Shown here piece by piece: positions 1-5,568 of a stretch of DNA of 8,588 nucleotides. Source of the stretch: Anaerolineales bacterium (GTDB lineage Bacteria > Chloroflexota > Anaerolineae > Anaerolineales > JABWBV01); contig JALUWE010000395.1 of NCBI GenBank assembly GCA_027019845.1, positions 1 through 8,588 of the forward strand, read 5' to 3'. The position numbers and the translations under genes are program-made. Each line of letters starts with the position of its first letter. Position 1 is the stretch's first letter. Below the pieces are notes generated by a model. The model did not search any database. It saw only the letters and a program-made list of their open reading frames with translations, and was not told where the DNA came from.

Positions 1-111
1 GTAGTGGACTGCCTCGACTTCCAGCCCGGCCATGGTGAGTTTGTAGGCCAGTTCTTCGATGGGGAGGTCGATTTCGACAAAGTCTTTGAGCCAGGAGAGG
101 GGGGTTTTCAT
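1..111 (-). CDS. pheT: Phenylalanyl-tRNA synthetase beta subunit, N-terminal fragment (runs off the window)
   Basis: The 37 codons visible begin MKTPLSWLKDFVEIDLP and continue through LTMAGLEVEAV, the signature N-terminus of bacterial PheT. PheT pairs with PheS in the alpha2-beta2 enzyme that charges tRNA-Phe in the cytoplasm. The ATG at 109-111 (minus) is preceded by AAGGA at 118-122 with a 6-nt spacer, which fixes the start. The rest of the gene lies to the left of position 1. Upstream is not pheS, as would be usual, but an insertion sequence followed by an ECF sigma gene on the same strand. The leader is therefore only 35 nt of host sequence before the IS end at 147. Identity is a recognition call from a short stretch, but the motif is very characteristic. 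Confidence 0.9.
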   Translation of the reverse strand, partial: MKTPLSWLKDFVEIDLPIEELAYKLTMAGLEVEAVHY

Positions 112-120
112 GGGGTATCC

Positions 121-146
121 TTGGGATTAGAGGATTAGAGATTAGA
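121..146. repeat. Short tandem repeat (gattagag-type) in the pheT leader
   Basis: Three near-copies of a 7-8 bp unit (gattagag, gattagag, attaga) fill the space between the pheT ribosome binding site and the left end of the insertion sequence. On the minus strand each reads as TCTAAT, which resembles a -10 hexamer. The style matches the other short tandem arrays in this window. Confidence 0.6.
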
Positions 147-171
147 TGTCCACTGACAGTCGAACGTTAAC
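147..171 (+). repeat. Left terminal inverted repeat of the IS
   Basis: This 25-bp end matches the reverse complement of 1629-1653 at 22 of 25 positions. It begins TGTCCACTGACAG and contains the outermost 18-bp site (154-171). Confidence 0.9.
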
Positions 172-234
172 AGTCAAAAGTGACAGCCGATCGTTGACAG
201 TCTAATGCCGGATTTGTGACAGTCGTTCGTTTAC
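154..234 (+). repeat. Three 18-bp putative transposase-binding sites, left end
   Basis: Sites are at 154-171 (TGACAGTCGAACGTTAAC), 181-198 (TGACAGCCGATCGTTGAC) and 217-234 (TGACAGTCGTTCGTTTAC). The consensus is TGACAGYCGWWCGTTNAC, all three in the same orientation. Start-to-start spacing is 27 and then 36 bp. Repeated sites at transposon ends usually bind the transposase or its HTH domain, so that role is inferred. Confidence 0.8.
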
Positions 235-239
235 ACTTC

Positions 240-248
240 TGCTATCCT
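240..248 (+). promoter_or_regulatory. Putative extended -10 promoter of the transposase gene
   Basis: TGCTATCCT has a TG extension and a four-of-six match to TATAAT. No good -35 is visible at 17-18 bp, which an extended -10 can tolerate. Initiation about 7 nt downstream would place +1 near 254-256, just past the first arm of the stem that hides the Shine-Dalgarno. Confidence 0.35.
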
Positions 249-289
249 TACTGAATGCGGGCGTAGGCGCAACCCCATTTCAGTAAGGA
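245..289 (+). promoter_or_regulatory. Inverted repeat that can sequester the transposase ribosome binding site
   Basis: TCCTTACTGAA at 245-255 is perfectly complementary to TTCAGTAAGGA at 279-289, an 11-bp stem with a 23-nt loop. The right arm contains AAGGA of the transposase Shine-Dalgarno (AAGGAG, 285-290). A transcript entering from outside the element would carry both arms and bury the site. A transcript starting near 255 would lack the left arm. IS10 and IS50 are known to protect themselves from read-through transcription in this way. The role here is inferred from base pairing alone. Confidence 0.65.
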
Positions 290-297
290 GAAACCTC

Positions 298-1546
298 ATG
301 AACGAATACGAACGACGCAAACAAGCAATTCGCCGCGTCATCGAAGGCGAAGCCATCAGCAAGGTGTGTGCTGAGTTAGGCCGCAGCCGGGCCTGGTATT
401 ACAAATGGCGTAGACGCTACCGCCAGCGAGGCTTGGCAGGGCTTCAGGATCAGCGTCCGGGGCATCAGCCCACCCAGCGGACAGCAGACGACTTACGAGC
501 GTTGATCTTGGAAGTCCGCGACCGTCTGGTGAGTGAAGCGGAAGCAGGCCGCTACCACTTGGGTATTGGTGCTGCTCAGATTGCGCATGAACTGCGCTCT
601 TTGGGGGTCACACCACCCCACGAGCGCACCATCTATCGCATTCTGAGAGCCGCTGGGCGCACACAACGGCTGGACACACCCCAGGGGCATTGTCCGCTGC
701 CGCCGGTCGAGAAGGCCAACGACGTACACCAGTTGGATTTGTGGCCTCGTGTCCTTGAAGGTGGCCAGATGCTTTTCTTTCTTCATCTGGTGGATGTGGC
801 CACCTGGTATCCTTGTGGTCAGGTCAGTGATAACAAACGTACCGACACCATTCTGGCCTTCTTGCTCAAAAGTTGGCAACTTTTGGGCGTGCCACGCACA
901 CTCCAGGTGGACAACGAAATGTCTTTCACCGGTGGACGCTGGGCGGCTCGGCTGGGACGTCTCGTCCGACTGGCCTTACTCCTGGGTTGCGAGGTGTGGT
1001 TCAACCCCTTTCGAGGAACCCGAACGCAATGCCTTCGTCGAACGCTTCCACGGACTATGTGACCAGTTCTTCTGGTCTCGGCATTGGTTCGGCAACGCCA
1101 CAGAAGTAGCCCATCGCTACCCAACGTTTCTGCAAGCCTTCCGGCAAGCGTATGCCGTGCCGCGACTGGCAGGCCAGACACCCGCCCAAGCTCGCCAAAC
1201 GTCACCCGATGGCCGGGTGCGCACCCTGCCCGCCGATCTCATCTGGACACCGGGCACTTCCCTGCCCCTGGTAGCCGGGCGTGTCCACAGTGTCCGATTG
1301 ACGGATAGCCAGGGTCGGTTGGTGGTGTTCGGACGGCCATTCTCATTGGGGCTTGGGTATCGCCGCACATACATCCGAGCCACCCTTACGGTCGCCAGGC
1401 AAGAAGTGAGCTTCTACTACCAGGAAACTCCGGAAGAGAAGCCACACTTGCTCACGACCGAACCTTTCCCGTTGCCAGATACGGTGAAGCCGTGGGACCA
1501 GTCGCTTGTGTTTCGCTACCTGGCACAAGAACCTGACAAGTGTTAA
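298..1546 (+). pseudogene. DDE (rve/Mu-type) transposase, frameshifted
   Basis: The protein that would insert the element is split between two frames. Frame one runs from the ATG at 298 (AAGGAG at 285-290, 7-nt spacer) through Pro237. A net +1 shift near 1006-1012 (CCCTTTC) joins it to the frame that ends with TAA at 1544-1546. The repaired protein is about 415 residues. An N-terminal helix-turn-helix covers residues 15-55 (VCAELGRSRAWYYKWRRRY). The catalytic core holds D147 (VHQLDLW), D205 (LQVDNEMSF) and, after the shift, E248 (NAFVERFHG). The C-terminal ~110 residues, from DLIWTPGTSL onward, look like the beta-barrel region of Mu, TniA and IS481-type transposases. Unrepaired, the first frame adds about 17 unrelated residues, stops at 1062 and loses the catalytic Glu. 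A CCC-T slip could in principle be programmed, but the following codon is neither a stop nor evidently rare. Mutation or a base-call error is more likely. Confidence 0.85.
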
Positions 1547-1646
1547 CGTTCAGTTGTCGCTTACGCCCGCTTATCGCTTATACCGAGTGTAAACGATCGG
1601 CTGTCAGTTATGCCCGCTTATACCGAGTGTAAACGATCGGCTGTCA
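1542..1646 (-). repeat. Three 18-bp putative transposase-binding sites, right end
   Basis: Inverted copies of the left-end site lie at 1542-1559 (14 of 18 matches to the left outermost site, overlapping the transposase stop codon), 1589-1606 and 1629-1646. The last two are identical (GTAAACGATCGGCTGTCA). They sit in a 40-bp period direct duplication in which 34 bp match exactly (1575-1608 and 1615-1648). The spacing (47 and 40 bp) differs from the left end, so the two ends are distinguishable. Confidence 0.75.
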
Positions 1647-1653
1647 GTGGACA
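1629..1653 (-). repeat. Right terminal inverted repeat of the IS
   Basis: Its reverse complement begins TGTCCACTGACAGCCGATCG and matches the left end at 22 of 25 positions. Confidence 0.9.
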
Positions 1654-1696
1654 CCTACTCCCTACTCCCTACTCCCTACTTCTTACTCCTTACTTC
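1654..1696. repeat. Short tandem repeat (ctactcc-type) at the 3' end of the sigma gene
   Basis: About four copies of the heptamer ctactcc decay into ttactcc-like units. The array abuts the IS right end and runs into the stop codon of the sigma gene at 1690-1692. Confidence 0.65.
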
Positions 1697-2247
1697 CCCC
1701 CTTGCTCGCGGCTCAAAGCCTGTGCGAGCAGTTTGCGGGCGCGGAAGAGGTGGCTTTTGACGGTGTTGAGGGGCAGGTTGAGAGTCTCGGCCATTTGTTG
1801 GTAGTCCATGTCTTGAAAGTGGCGCAGTTCGATCACCGCGCGGTAGTGGGGCGGCAGGGAGAGGATGGCTTCCCGGATGATGGCGGCCTGTTCTCTGCGC
1901 ACGTATGTGGTTTCCGGGTTGGCGGATGGAGACTGGTATTGGCGGTCTCTTTCCTCATCGAGAGGTACTTGCGGGGTTGTTTTGCGCTTGAGGTGGTTGA
2001 GGGTCAGGTTGGCCGCCACGCGGCGGATCCAGGGGCCGAACGGGCGGCTGGCGTCGAAGGTGTGCAATCGCTGGTAGGCGCGGATGAAGGTGTCCTGAGT
2101 CATGTCTTCGGCGTCGCGGCGTTCTCCCAACAACCGGTAGCAAACGTTAAAAACCGAGGACTGGTAACGGCGTACCAGTTCACCATAGTCCTCCAGCTCG
2201 CCCTGGCGGATACGCAGGACGAGTTCCCGGTCGGTTGGGGTTTCCAT
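1690..2247 (-). CDS. ECF-type RNA polymerase sigma factor (sigma-70 family, RpoE-like)
   Basis: This 185-residue protein has the two-domain ECF architecture. Region 2 covers residues ~9-90, with the core YGELVRRYQSSVF, then LLGERRDAEDMTQDTF and the DNA-melting part FGPWIRRVAANL. A variable linker spans ~92-118. Region 4 lies at ~122-176, with LPPHYRAVIELRHF and the helix-turn-helix DYQQMAETLNLPLNTVKSHLFRARKLL. It would direct core polymerase to a small regulon, often a stress or envelope response. The ATG at 2245-2247 has no clear Shine-Dalgarno. No anti-sigma gene is adjacent: upstream is a homopurine tract and a methyltransferase, and downstream is the insertion sequence. Signals and regulon are unknown. 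The family call is firm, but the subgroup is not determined. Confidence 0.93.
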   Translation of the reverse strand: METPTDRELVLRIRQGELEDYGELVRRYQSSVFNVCYRLLGERRDAEDMTQDTFIRAYQRLHTFDASRPFGPWIRRVAANLTLNHLKRKTTPQVPLDEERDRQYQSPSANPETTYVRREQAAIIREAILSLPPHYRAVIELRHFQDMDYQQMAETLNLPLNTVKSHLFRARKLLAQALSREQGGK

Positions 2248-2288
2248 TGCTATATGGTACTACAGGTGAGCGGGGAGGAAAGTTGCGC

Positions 2289-2412
2289 GAGGGAGGGGAG
2301 GGGGGAGGAGGGGAAGAGGGGAGGGGGAGAAGAGGGGAGGAGGGGAGGAGGAGAAGAGGGGAAGAGGGGAGGAGGAGAAGAGGGGAGGAGGGGAGGGGGA
2401 GAAGAGGGGAAA
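2289..2412 (+). repeat. 124-nt uninterrupted homopurine (G/A) tract
   Basis: Every base on the plus strand from 2289 to 2412 is G or A. It is built from shuffled units such as gaggagaagagggg and ggaggggagg, with many runs of three or more G. It lies between the methyltransferase stop codon (2426) and the sigma start (2247), 41 nt upstream of the latter. A transcript of these minus-strand genes would be pure C/U here, with the G-rich strand as template. Such tracts can form triplex (H-DNA), G-quadruplexes or strand-slippage alleles. Which of these happens is not known. Confidence 0.9.
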
Positions 2413-2425
2413 TGGATTGGATTGC

Positions 2426-3220
2426 TTATGGCTCAGGGCGGCGGCCTGCTACCGCGAAGACGCGGTGATGAACCTGGAGAACCGGCTGCGGGAAGCGGTT
2501 TTGGAGCAGGGCGGCGAGTTCCCGGTCGAAGGCGGCGACTTGTTCGGGCGGCAGGCTGGCGCCCACGCCCGCGCTGGCCCGGATGCGCCCGCGCCAGCCC
2601 TCGTGGGTGTAGGGCACGAATACGTCGTAGGAGAAGGTTTTCAGGTCGCTGAAACCGGCTTGGCCCAAATCGGTGAGCCATTGGGGGTACAGGCCGTTAC
2701 CGCCGTGCAGGTTCCAGTCCGGGTTGTGGGCGCGGATCAATTGCTCGGTGGCTTCGACGAGGTTGCCAGGCAGCGGGATCCAGTCGAAGTGCGCCAACAC
2801 CACCAACCCGCCGGGGCGCAGGATGCGTTTGACTTCCCGCGCGGCCGCGGCGCGGTCGAACCAGTGCCAGCACTGCCCCGCGGCCACCACGTCGGCGCAC
2901 GCGTCCGGCAGGCCGGTGTGCTCCGCGGTGGCAACCCGGTATTCGATTTGCACGCCAGCGGCCTGGTCCAGCTTTTGGGCCTGCCGGAGCATGGCCGCGG
3001 CGGGATCGATGCCGGTCACCCGGCTGCCGCGCAACGCGAAACCGCGCGCCAGCGTGCCGGTGCCGGTGCCCAGATCGACGATCTTCTGCCCCGGCAGCCC
3101 GATGCCCCATCCGGCCAGCCGCTCGAAGAGCGAATCCGGAAACCCGGCGCGGTGGGTGGCGTAGTCGTTGGCGGTGAGGCCAAAATCGGCCTGGAAGTTC
3201 TGGAAATTTTCTGGATTCAT
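2426..3220 (-). CDS. Class I SAM-dependent methyltransferase
   Basis: This 264-residue cytoplasmic protein should transfer a methyl group from S-adenosylmethionine to an unknown small molecule. Motif I is IVDLGTGTGTLARG (residues 47-60), followed by the acidic end of strand 2 (VTGID, 68-72). Then come LPDACADVVAAGQCWHWFD (104-122) and the post-motif RILRPGGLVVLAHFDW (132-147). The C-terminal third carries VPYTHEGWRGRIRASAGVGASL (202-223), characteristic of a widespread uncharacterised Methyltransf_11-type group. The ATG at 3218-3220 is chosen because the family starts a few residues before DFGLTANDYATHRAGFP. The frame stays open far upstream, but that part is shadow of the neighbouring transporter gene. 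No Shine-Dalgarno is visible. It lies 95 nt after the transporter gene and is probably co-transcribed. The substrate cannot be read from sequence. Confidence 0.9.
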   Translation of the reverse strand: MNPENFQNFQADFGLTANDYATHRAGFPDSLFERLAGWGIGLPGQKIVDLGTGTGTLARGFALRGSRVTGIDPAAAMLRQAQKLDQAAGVQIEYRVATAEHTGLPDACADVVAAGQCWHWFDRAAAAREVKRILRPGGLVVLAHFDWIPLPGNLVEATEQLIRAHNPDWNLHGGNGLYPQWLTDLGQAGFSDLKTFSYDVFVPYTHEGWRGRIRASAGVGASLPPEQVAAFDRELAALLQNRFPQPVLQVHHRVFAVAGRRPEP

Positions 3221-3315
3221 TTGATGTGAAAGTGGGCGATGAGGGTAGGGAGGTTGTTCACCTGTTTGGTTTTGTGTTCGCATCCCGGCAGCGTCTCCAT
3301 TTGCGGCGCGAACTT
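3221..3315. other. Intergenic gap between the transporter and methyltransferase genes
   Basis: This is 95 nt with no open gene, repeat or obvious hairpin terminator. It is consistent with read-through from the transporter gene into the methyltransferase gene. Confidence 0.5.
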
Positions 3316-4683
3316 CTAATCCGCTGCGCAACTGGGGCTGGGGGCGGTGAGGAGGGCGGTATCCCGGGCCTGCAAGGCGGCAAAGAGCGGGCGGCTGCGC
3401 CACCACAACCAGCCGACCTGCGCGGCCTGGCCGATCACGAACGCGGCCAGCCCCACGTACAGGCCTACGAAAGCCGCGGTGGCAGCGCCCCAGACCAGCA
3501 CCGCGCCGGTCACACCCATGAACACGATCACGGATTCGGTGATCACCCGCGTTTTGCGCTGGTTGACGATCACACCCTGGAACCAGTTTTGCAGCACGCT
3601 CAAGCCGGGCCACAATGCGGCAGCCCACAGCCCGTTGCGCGCCAGTGCGGTCAGCCCGGCATCGAGGCCGGATACCGTGTGAAACCACAAGAACGACAAC
3701 CGCGTGGCCGCCACCACCACGATGGCTGCCGTCACCCCGGCGAACAGCAGCCCGGTAAACTGCCGCAGGTTGCGCAGCGCGCCCGGTTCGTCCAGCAACG
3801 CAACCACCACTTCGTTGTAGGCGAACCCCATGCTGCGCAGCATGAACGTCAGCCCGCCCACCACCGGCCAGACGGCCAGCGAGTCCAGGGCCAGCGGCAT
3901 CCGGCTGACCGCCGCGCTGCCCATCGGCTGCACGATCAGGTTCAGCAGCGCGGTGACCGCCAGGGGCCAGTAAAAATCGAAGAACGCCGGCCATGTGAGG
4001 GGGGGCGATACCGTGGGGGTCTGGGGCATTTCCCGGCGCAGCACCGGGCGGACGGCGATCCCTGCGTAGATGGCCTCCGAGATCACGCCCGCGGCGATCC
4101 CGCTGGTGCCCACCACGATGCCGGGCACGTCCACCCCGATCAGCCGCCCGGCCCCGATCACCACTGCCATCATGCCCGCGTTGGAAGCCAGCCGGATGGC
4201 GGTTCCCAACCCGACGGCTCTGGAGTGGCCGAAACGGATCAGCACCCCCTGGTGGTAACGGCGGTAAGCAATGGTCCACGTCCACGGGATCATGATCATC
4301 ATCCCCAGCCGGGCCGGTTCCACGATCTCGTCCGGCACGCCCATCAGGTTTTGCACAACGGGGTAGAAGAGCGGGGTGTAGGCGATGGCGAAATGTATGG
4401 CGGTCAGGGTGCCGCCGGCCCACATCATGAAGCGGTAGCCTTTGCGGTACGAAACCCAATCTTTGCTCAGCGCGGTGGAAGCGGCCAGCAGCATGATGAT
4501 CGGGGCTTCGATGATCAGGGCAATCGGAAACACAACCCCGCCATACGCGGCCAGGTGGATTTTGGGATTCGCCAGCCGCGCCATCACCGCGCTGATCATC
4601 GGCAGTTCCGTGCCCATGAACAGCCAGCTTGCCGCCAGCGGCCACCAGGTGTGGAAGATGCGTCGTAGGGAGACTTTGGTCAC
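3316..4683 (-). CDS. Polytopic membrane protein, MATE/ANKH-like (MOP superfamily) transporter
   Basis: This 455-residue integral membrane protein has about 12 hydrophobic segments, roughly at 13-33, 46-69, 85-107, 125-142, 157-180, 184-210, 236-256, 268-288, 308-332, 350-371, 381-400 and 404-427. The two halves both open with an aromatic-W-P-L motif (HTWWPLAASW at 11 and FDFYWPLAVTAL at 235), indicating an internal duplication. I see resemblance to MATE exporters and to the ANKH pyrophosphate/citrate transporter group. Examples are LAAYG near 45-48, an xWTW..YRRYHQG segment near 134-146, and the second-half FYWPLA start. The start is GTG at 4681-4683, not a far upstream ATG, because it overlaps the TGA of the acetyltransferase gene as GTGA. 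The open frame upstream of it is antisense-like arginine-rich shadow. Export is likely, and the substrate is unknown. Confidence 0.75.
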   Translation of the reverse strand: MTKVSLRRIFHTWWPLAASWLFMGTELPMISAVMARLANPKIHLAAYGGVVFPIALIIEAPIIMLLAASTALSKDWVSYRKGYRFMMWAGGTLTAIHFAIAYTPLFYPVVQNLMGVPDEIVEPARLGMMIMIPWTWTIAYRRYHQGVLIRFGHSRAVGLGTAIRLASNAGMMAVVIGAGRLIGVDVPGIVVGTSGIAAGVISEAIYAGIAVRPVLRREMPQTPTVSPPLTWPAFFDFYWPLAVTALLNLIVQPMGSAAVSRMPLALDSLAVWPVVGGLTFMLRSMGFAYNEVVVALLDEPGALRNLRQFTGLLFAGVTAAIVVVAATRLSFLWFHTVSGLDAGLTALARNGLWAAALWPGLSVLQNWFQGVIVNQRKTRVITESVIVFMGVTGAVLVWGAATAAFVGLYVGLAAFVIGQAAQVGWLWWRSRPLFAALQARDTALLTAPSPSCAAD

Positions 4684-5459
4684 GGGTGCGATCTTACCAT
4701 AAACAGGCTGACGCCCAACACCCCGAACCAACGGGCCAGCCAGCGCGCGGTCGTCTCTCTGCCGGTATTGGGACGCTCTTCCCGCACCCCGTTGCGGGTC
4801 AGGATCAATCTGCGCTGGCTGAGCGTCACCCGTCCCCCTGGCATGGCGCGGGTGATAAACCATTTTTGCGGGAAGGGCGAGCGCGGCGAAGTCTGGTGAA
4901 AATGGCACATTCCGGCAAACTCGGCGAAACGCCTGGGCTGGAGGGTGAACACGTGCTGGGGCTGCCATTTTCCGTGTTGCACGCGGTAGTAGACCAGCTC
5001 GCTGCCCTGTTGTTCGAGTTTGTAGCGGCCTTCGGGCTGGGTTTGCTCTCCCCGTTCGTTCAGGCGCAGCGGCTCGAGGAAACTTTCCCCGAACCCCACG
5101 TCTGCCAGCCAGGGTTCGTCCAGATCGACGCGCAGCACCAGGTGATCGTACTCCGGGCCGAAGCCCTCCCCGACCGAGTTGCGCACCCGCGCGGAGAGCA
5201 GCGTGACCTCGAATCCCAGTTCGCGCAGCAGCCAGGAGAACAGGCCGTTGCACTCATAGCAAAACCCGCCCCGGTAGCGGTTCACGATCTTGTCGTATAT
5301 CCATTCCCGGTCGAGGGGAATGCGTTCGCCGCTGTGGATGCTGAGATTCTCGAAGGGCACGGCGTACAGGTGGGCGCGGTGCAGCCCGCGCAGGGTATGG
5401 ATGGAGACGTCCAACGCCCCGTCGTAGCGGATGCGTTGCAGGTAGGCCTGTACGTCCAT
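4680..5459 (-). CDS. nat: Arylamine N-acetyltransferase (NAT)
   Basis: This 259-residue cytoplasmic enzyme should move an acetyl group from acetyl-CoA to arylamines, hydrazines or related substrates by a ping-pong mechanism. The thiol-protease-like triad is complete: C67 in RGGFCYECN, H106 in EYDHLVLRV and D120 in WLADVGFGESF. PFENLSIHSG (35-44) precedes the nucleophile as in the family, and the length is usual. The ATG at 5457-5459 is chosen because it gives the family start MDVQAYLQRIRYDG. A GTG at 5534 would add 25 residues of spacer-like sequence. Neither start has a Shine-Dalgarno. Its TGA overlaps the GTG of the MATE-like gene (GTGA), a classic coupling signal. An EamA exporter lies 109 nt upstream on the same strand, suggesting a shared role in handling amine-bearing compounds. 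Confidence 0.93.
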   Translation of the reverse strand: MDVQAYLQRIRYDGALDVSIHTLRGLHRAHLYAVPFENLSIHSGERIPLDREWIYDKIVNRYRGGFCYECNGLFSWLLRELGFEVTLLSARVRNSVGEGFGPEYDHLVLRVDLDEPWLADVGFGESFLEPLRLNERGEQTQPEGRYKLEQQGSELVYYRVQHGKWQPQHVFTLQPRRFAEFAGMCHFHQTSPRSPFPQKWFITRAMPGGRVTLSQRRLILTRNGVREERPNTGRETTARWLARWFGVLGVSLFMVRSHP

Positions 5460-5568
5460 GCGGTTTCGGGTTGGCAGCGGGTTGAAAGGTGAAGTTTTCT
5501 GTTGGAGGTTGAGGGAGAGGCGGCCGCTGTTCACCGGCCACTACGCTCTGTTCACTGTCTCCCCCATG
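5460..5568. other. Spacer between the EamA and nat genes
   Basis: This is 109 nt with no gene. It contains two copies of ctgttcac (5527-5534 and 5548-5555), a remnant of the short tandem repeat style seen elsewhere. No convincing terminator hairpin is present. Confidence 0.4.

Larger units (their letters stand above)
147..1653 (+). mobile_element. Insertion sequence, 1507 bp, IS481-like with multi-site ends
   Basis: The left end reads TGTCCACTGACAG from 147, and the inverted right end closes in GGACA at 1653. Over 25 bp the two ends match at 22 positions. The element starts with TGT and ends with ACA, as IS481, Tn7 and Mu-class elements do. It contains one DDE transposase gene and no other gene. 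Each end carries three copies of an 18-bp site, an arrangement typical of Mu, Tn7 and Tn5053 or CAST transposons rather than of most simple insertion sequences. No target-site duplication is visible: the left flank is attaga and the right flank is cctact. The duplication may have been lost, or it may be masked by the short tandem repeats flanking both ends. The transposase is frameshifted, so this copy is probably inactive. Assignment to IS481 rests on protein resemblance and is tentative. Confidence 0.85.

Noticed and set aside
749..1205. Overlapping frames on both strands inside the transposase as separate genes
   Set aside because: Only the two plus-strand frames that together give the DDE motif make sense. 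The others are shadows.
141..1659. Target-site duplication of the IS
   Set aside because: The flanks attaga (left) and cctact (right) do not match at any plausible length of 4-9 bp.
2289..2412. Gly/Glu/Arg-rich proteins encoded in the homopurine tract
   Set aside because: Any frame through a G/A tract is open and low complexity. There is no ribosome site and no conserved sequence.
2426..4645. One 739-codon minus-strand protein covering the methyltransferase and more
   Set aside because: Only the last 264 residues look like a protein. The upstream part is the wrong frame of the MATE-like gene, so it is not a fusion.
3226..4668. Long plus-strand open frame (480 codons) opposite the MATE-like gene
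   Set aside because: Composition is His/Gln/Arg/Pro-rich with no motif. It is the antisense shadow of a GC-rich membrane protein gene with clear family features.
4684..5253. N-terminal extension of the MATE-like protein to an upstream start
   Set aside because: The extra ~190 residues are the wrong frame of nat. The GTGA overlap at 4680-4683 gives a natural start.
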